A DNA stretch of 64,000 nt from Phoronis australis. Taxonomy: Eukaryota > Phoronida > Phoronidae. Under the pieces are notes generated by a model, which saw only the letters and a list, made by a program, of their open reading frames with translations, searched no databases and was not told the DNA's origin. This document shows positions 60,601 to 64,000 of this stretch, one piece after another (the first letter of the stretch is position 1; every line of letters starts with the position of its first letter). The translations under genes and the position numbers were made by a program. The DNA lies in NCBI GenBank assembly GCA_002633005.1, contig NMRA01000221.1, positions 530,680 through 594,679 of the forward strand, given 5' to 3'.

Positions 60601-63600
60601 ATTTTTGCCTTGCGTGTTAACGGTCCATTGGCAGTGTCCAAATGGGAATCAGTTTGACTAAAATGGGACTATGCAACTAAGCGAGACTTTGCAGTTATAT
60701 TTACTGGTTTGTCATGCCTTATACGCAAATATATGGAGGAAATGTGCTATTGTACTTTCTCAACCCTTGGCGACAACTCATGGAGAGCTACTCTGTGTCT
60801 AAATCAATGTAGGATAGGATTTTGAACATGGTCATTGCTTGACAATAGCTTCTTATCTTTTGACAAGATTTTCGAATACAAACTACTTTTACATTTGATT
60901 TCTTATTTCCTATAGGCGGAATGTCGTTTTTCTACTCTGGTCAAACCGATTCGTCTGCGTTAAGGGACGCCCTTACAACGACGAGTAACCAACGGCAAGA
61001 CGATAAAACCAAGATACACGTGCAGGTACGCGGGCTTGCCATAGATAACATGCATGTTCATAATTTTCCTCTAGAAAACAAAAGAAGCAATGGTCCTGTA
61101 GCGAATCGACTTCCACTCGGTAGTGAAAGTGGCGCCGTTTGATGTAGTTTTTAAAATTTACATCAAAACTTTGTTGGTATAAGAACGATGGGTGTCATAG
61201 TGATCTTCTAGCAAAACAATGACCATCACAGCATCAGCGAACAACATATGGAGTTGCAGGACATGTATTTGGTAGGCGAAAGCCGAGCTCAAGTTGTGTC
61301 GCTGTATTTCGGGCCTTGGAAACTTAGATGTCCTCGAGCGTCGATCTGGTTCATTGCGTAATTGACAATCCTGCCTACCCAATAAAACCTGAGCGCTGAG
61401 CATACATGCTGTTCGTTATCACGCCCGTCACTGCTTTCTCTATTACGTTTTCTCTCTCGTCTTTTGGTTGTTGAATCGTCAGTCACTCAGTCCCAGTGAA
61501 GATCTACCTCAGTTTTTTGATGAGACAAACTATGCCGCTGGCATCATGCAAAACTTAGGTGCATGCGTCTACTCTGCAAAACGCTTGATTATTTCATCTT
61601 TGGAAAAACATTATTGTACGCATGGAGGTGGTAAAAGAATATATTCGCACAGCCCACTCATTTCAAAAGTCGCGCAAAACTCGCTGCATTTCAGAATTTT
61701 GACCGAACTGTAAAACATAATTTCTCTTCACTTTGGTGTACCATTTAATGAAAATGTAACGTTCGTGTACTTTAAAGATGTTGCGGTCTGCGTCAAACCT
61801 CTCAAAGTAATAACTTGTCATTCTTTTTTTTGGTTGGAACTCTCAGTCTGGAGGTTTGATATAGACGCCGTGAATAATTTGACTTCAAATATTTCAGGTG
61901 GCCAGTGAGTCTATCAAGGTGTCTAAAAAGAAATCTCGTGTTGGTAAGGTGTACGTCGACAGTGTTCTTGGCGAGGAAACGCGCTTTTTGTTCTCGTGGG
62001 ACACTTCCTACTCGTCAGATGTCGTAGACGTCACGCTTACTGGGCCGCGCGGCGACATATTCAACAAGTCATATCAACATTATAAGAAAAGTCAAGGGGA
62101 GATCATTGTTACTATGGAAAGCAAGTACATTCAGGTTTGTTCCACGACGCCTAGAGATTTTGGACTGCGTAATGTACGGTTAGCACCTTCACATTACATA
62201 ACTCCGACCCCCTAAACCCAGTAAGAGAAGCACCGTCTGGAATGTGTGTGACAACCGAACATAGGTTGGTAGATCGATCAGTGAAAAAACATTTAGATAG
62301 TTCGGTAACAACATCTTTGCAATCTGTGGCGTGGTCTTGCTTCTTTCTCCCGCCCATGGGAGCAACCAAGCGTCAGTGGCTGATCAGGACTACGCAGTTG
62401 CGAATGCACACATAATCACAACTAAGTCTCAAAATAACAACAAGGTCATATTCGGGAATGACATGTCAGCTTTTCACATCTGTTGAAAGTTTTTGAAACC
62501 AAAAACTCCATTAAGTTCTCTTTTTCAACCGTCTCGCTAACGTAAACTGGTCGTCGCCCTGTCGCAATTTTATCCCTTGCTAACTGTTGCTCACACATTT
62601 TTACGACATAGAAGGTATCTTCAAACCGGCAGGTGTCAGTATCTCTGCTAGTGATGAATGAGTCAAATGTCCTGCATCAGCTCCTAAAGGTTTGCCGTAT
62701 TTCAGGATGGACAGTGGCTGTATAACATCTCTAACAGAGGCAGTCGCACGCTAGGGGCGCTAGTGTCCGTCGAGTCAAAAACAAAACCTAACGTTGGCGA
62801 CGCCAAGCCAGTCTCTGTGGTGGCGACAGTCAGTTCTGTAGAACTCAACTTCACAAGTAAGTTTTGGGCAAGTCGTTGGTCACTTAAAACTTGTGAGACC
62901 ATCCCACAAATTTATTATCTACCGTGTGTCTGTATCTGTCTATTCATATTCTTTTGTATTGTCATAATAACACTCTCCCCCCAGCACTTAGTCCATTTTT
63001 GACGTTTTTGCGAATCTGATGTATCGTTTCAAACATTATATGGCTGACATAAAATTAGTTCATATCCTTTAAACAACAGCATTTAGACTGATGTGAGAGT
63101 ACAATGGATAACTGAATACTCAACCAATAAATGGAAATTATTCTATGACCCTGCCTTTAGGTTCGAGCTTCTGTCTTCTAATCCCCAGTTCGACACAGCA
63201 GACATCAAGCACACTGTACTAATCCAAACCAGTAGCATTTTTGACGTTATTGGGCTCGGATCTCCTCATTTGTACAACGTTTTTGGTGTGTGCTGGTCAG
63301 AAACTGCGCTTTAAAAAATTGCTGCCGGATCGAAGGTGGAATCACGGCCATGGAATCGTTTCCAGGCTTTCATGGACTTTGCAGATTTGTAGCCAATCAC
63401 GTGACATACGTTCAAATGTTTTCATGCTCAGAAATGAAAGCGTTTTGTAGTTTGAATGCTCTGAGGTCACAACCACCAATCTATCGGTCGTTTATAGTTG
63501 AGCATATAGTTCTGCCGTGAATTGCATGAGGGTTTCAAAAACGTTCATTCCATTTCCCATCCTTTCCATCTGTCAATATTATTCTGCAATACCAGATTCA

Positions 63601-63767
63601 GGTGCGTTTCATTTTAGATGACGTCAGCACAACTGTATCGATATACGCTAAGGTCACAAAGGGATATTTACCGTTGGTTAATGCTCAGGTTGTAGCCCGG
63701 GTAGAGAAACCTGCTGTGAATGGGGATATGGATGTATATGAGATGCAGTTAAGAGACAATGGAGTCG
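54475..63767 (+). CDS. CLCA-family secreted metalloprotease / chloride-channel regulator, 5' twelve exons (runs off the window)
   Basis: Exons: 54475-54651, 54902-55196, 55469-55633, 57754-57872, 58210-58345, 58855-58967, 59387-59614, 60407-60593, 60916-61025, 61898-62134, 62706-62856, 63618-63767; all phases agree and 689 residues are encoded here. Domain order is that of CLCA proteins: signal peptide (1 to about 22), CLCA N-terminal domain with the zinc motif HEWAH at 163-167 and GLFDE at 171-175, a Cys-rich segment, a VWA domain from about 324 with MIDAS residues D329-S331-S333, T400 and D430, then a beta-sandwich region. In vertebrates these proteins are secreted, self-cleave and regulate calcium-activated chloride current through the VWA domain. 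Here the catalytic and metal sites are intact. The self-cleavage region and C-terminus lie beyond 64000. Confidence 0.93.
54902..55196 (+). CDS. CLCA exon 2: N-terminal domain
   Basis: Residues 60-158. Conserved blocks: RAYFKDITIFIPQSW and QLGGCGAHGEYMHLTPDFL. Acceptor TCTTGACAG, donor GTAAGA, phase 1. Confidence 0.92.
55469..55633 (+). CDS. CLCA exon 3: zinc-binding HExxH site
   Basis: Residues 158-212. TLTHEWAHLRWGLFDEYP carries both zinc histidines, the catalytic Glu164 and the downstream acidic residue E175 of the CLCA metallohydrolase. Acceptor TTTTTCAG, donor GTGAGC, phase 1. Confidence 0.95.
56184..57169. mobile_element. Possible composite CAGTGGCGGAT-family element in CLCA intron 3
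   Basis: Left boundary CAGTGGCGGATCCTGG, followed by a G run. Right boundary, read inward, is CATAGGCGGATTTAGGGG with a G run. The flanks TTATAAT and TTATTAAT are similar but not identical, so this may be one 986-bp element or two separate ones. It contains the tRNA-like sequence at 56405-56487. Confidence 0.5.
56405..56487 (-). repeat. tRNA-derived SINE-like or tRNA pseudogene sequence
   Basis: On the minus strand GTGGTGTAGTGGTAAAGCAC matches a D-arm with A box, and GGTCGTGAGTTCGAGTTT a T-arm with B box, spaced about as in a tRNA. A T-rich tail follows downstream on that strand. The anticodon and acceptor stems do not pair well, so a functional tRNA is unlikely. Confidence 0.45.
57754..57872 (+). 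CDS. CLCA exon 4
   Basis: Residues 213-252, ending with ASYMFYHFMPS. Two paired-spacing cysteines (DC, DDC). Acceptor CATGTTGCAG, donor GTGAGT, phase 0. Confidence 0.88.
58210..58345 (+). CDS. CLCA exon 5: Cys-rich linker
   Basis: Residues 253-298: ITTFCDAN, then SPNKHNRLCAGKSAWEVM, the conserved NKxNxxC...W block before the VWA domain. Acceptor CATCGTAG, donor GTATGC, phase 1. Confidence 0.9.
58433..58787 (+). mobile_element. 355-bp TTAA-flanked TIR element in CLCA intron 5
   Basis: Begins AGGGACATTAAACCCTGTTT and ends GGTTTGGTATCCTT. TTAA borders both ends (58429-58432 and 58788-58791). Homologous over its length to 39546-39879 in the Kelch-like gene, same orientation. Confidence 0.85.
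58855..58967 (+). CDS. CLCA exon 6: VWA domain start with MIDAS
   Basis: Residues 298-335; VVVVMDTSGSML carries the D-x-S-G-S metal site. Acceptor GTTTTGCAG, donor GTAGGT, phase 0. Confidence 0.93.
59387..59614 (+). CDS. CLCA exon 7: VWA core
   Basis: Residues 336-411: KVGLVRFAAGATVLAEMTEL and SAAGATAMGLGMRKGIE, with the MIDAS threonine T400. Acceptor GTGTTTCAG, donor GTATGT, phase 0. Confidence 0.93.
60407..60593 (+). CDS. CLCA exon 8: VWA C-terminal half
   Basis: Residues 412-474: MLLIGDGKEN holds the last MIDAS acidic residue D430; VDTILYTAKADIQLISLAAK matches the usual closing helix. Acceptor TTTTGTTCAG, donor GTACAC, phase 1. Confidence 0.93.
60916..61025 (+). CDS. CLCA exon 9
   Basis: Residues 474-510: GGMSFFYSGQTD, LRDALTTTSNQRQDDKTKIH. 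Acceptor TTTCCTATAG, donor GTACGC, phase 0. Confidence 0.9.
61898..62134 (+). CDS. CLCA exon 10: beta-sandwich region
   Basis: Residues 511-589: KVYVDSVLGEETRFLFSWDT, VTLTGPRGDIF, matching the family's VDSTVGNDT-FxVTW block. Acceptor AATATTTCAG, donor GTTTGT, phase 0. Confidence 0.92.
62706..62856 (+). CDS. CLCA exon 11
   Basis: Residues 590-640: DGQWLYNISNRGSRTLGALV, corresponding to the GTWTYSL block. Acceptor GTATTTCAG, donor GTAAGT, phase 1. Confidence 0.9.
63618..63767 (+). CDS. CLCA exon 12
   Basis: Residues 640-689 and one base: STTVSIYAKVTKGYLPLVNA, QLRDNGVG. An acceptor at CATTTTAG (start 63618) gives phase 1, which fits exon 11. The alternative acceptor at 63601 (start 63602) would be phase 0 and would need an extra exon between. 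Donor GTGAGT. Confidence 0.85.
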
Positions 63768-64000
63768 GTGAGTACATATTAAGACACAGCATATGTGACT
63801 GGCACTGTGTTCGCAATTGCGGCCTGATGATCTAAAATTTTTATTTAAGACCGACTTTCACACGAAGGTCCTGTTGTGAGACCCAGGTGACGTCAGTGAA
63901 TGCAGGCACAGATGTACTTGCAAAATTTACCCACCACCAGTTGCTCAGAAATTCTCATGAAGGCGAAGCTGTTTCGATTTGTTCTCGTGGTAAATTTCAC
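63768..64000 (+). other. Start of CLCA intron 12
   Basis: No further exon is recognisable before the edge; the expected next block of the family (NDG-Y-RYF) is absent, so it lies beyond the window. Confidence 0.6.

Noticed and set aside
61488-61560. Possible extra CLCA exon (LPQFFDETNYAAGIMQ) in intron 9
   Set aside because: With the nearest acceptor and donor the length is not a multiple of three, while exons 9 and 10 are both phase 0 and align without a gap to the family.
63160-63260. Possible CLCA exon after CTGCCTTTAG between exons 11 and 12
   Set aside because: In the required phase it reaches a stop after about 20 codons and no donor gives the phase needed; exon 11 joins exon 12 in phase directly.

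Overview
This is animal nuclear DNA. The genes are broken by many short introns with GT/AG borders, there are no operons or ribosome-binding sites, AATAAA signals are present, and small inverted-repeat transposons are dense. A CLCA-family gene, a BTB-BACK-Kelch gene with many exons and an intronless rhodopsin-like receptor, in an AT-rich background full of short transposons, fit a marine invertebrate, possibly a hemichordate or cephalochordate. The species cannot be proven from the sequence alone. Two single N bases (52026 and 53221) show it comes from an assembly.

The window has two halves. Positions 1-35,000 are gene-poor. They hold a 17-bp minisatellite (1772-2363), a decayed non-LTR retrotransposon on the minus strand (6957-7780), several families of miniature inverted-repeat elements, a 46-bp tandem repeat (25595-25886), a 1.36-kb element flanked by TTAA (31520-32879), microsatellites, a degraded THAP-like zinc-finger frame (19996-20319), and a speculative two-exon minus-strand gene for a small secreted protein (3721-4542).

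Positions 35,000-64,000 hold three well supported genes, all on the plus strand. (1) 35090-36169 is an intronless, divergent class A GPCR of 359 residues. (2) 38685-47551 is an eight-exon Kelch-like gene of 776 residues, with a BTB-BACK exon, an unusual Ser/Arg-rich linker and a six-bladed Kelch propeller. All exon phases agree and the total length is a multiple of three. (3) 54475-63767 onward is the 5' part (12 exons, about 689 residues) of a secreted CLCA metalloprotease with an intact HExxH zinc motif and an intact VWA MIDAS. It runs off the right edge. A possible divergent minus-strand first exon lies at 53653-53961.

The genes look functionally independent: a receptor, a probable ubiquitin-ligase adaptor and a secreted protease. 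What links the region is its transposon load. The same small families recur between genes and inside the introns of both large genes, and several copies carry recognisable target-site duplications (TTAA, 5 bp or 9 bp). I found no clearly new enzymatic or defence system. The most unusual items are these transposon families, the linker of the Kelch-like protein, and the open frame that follows the receptor's double stop.
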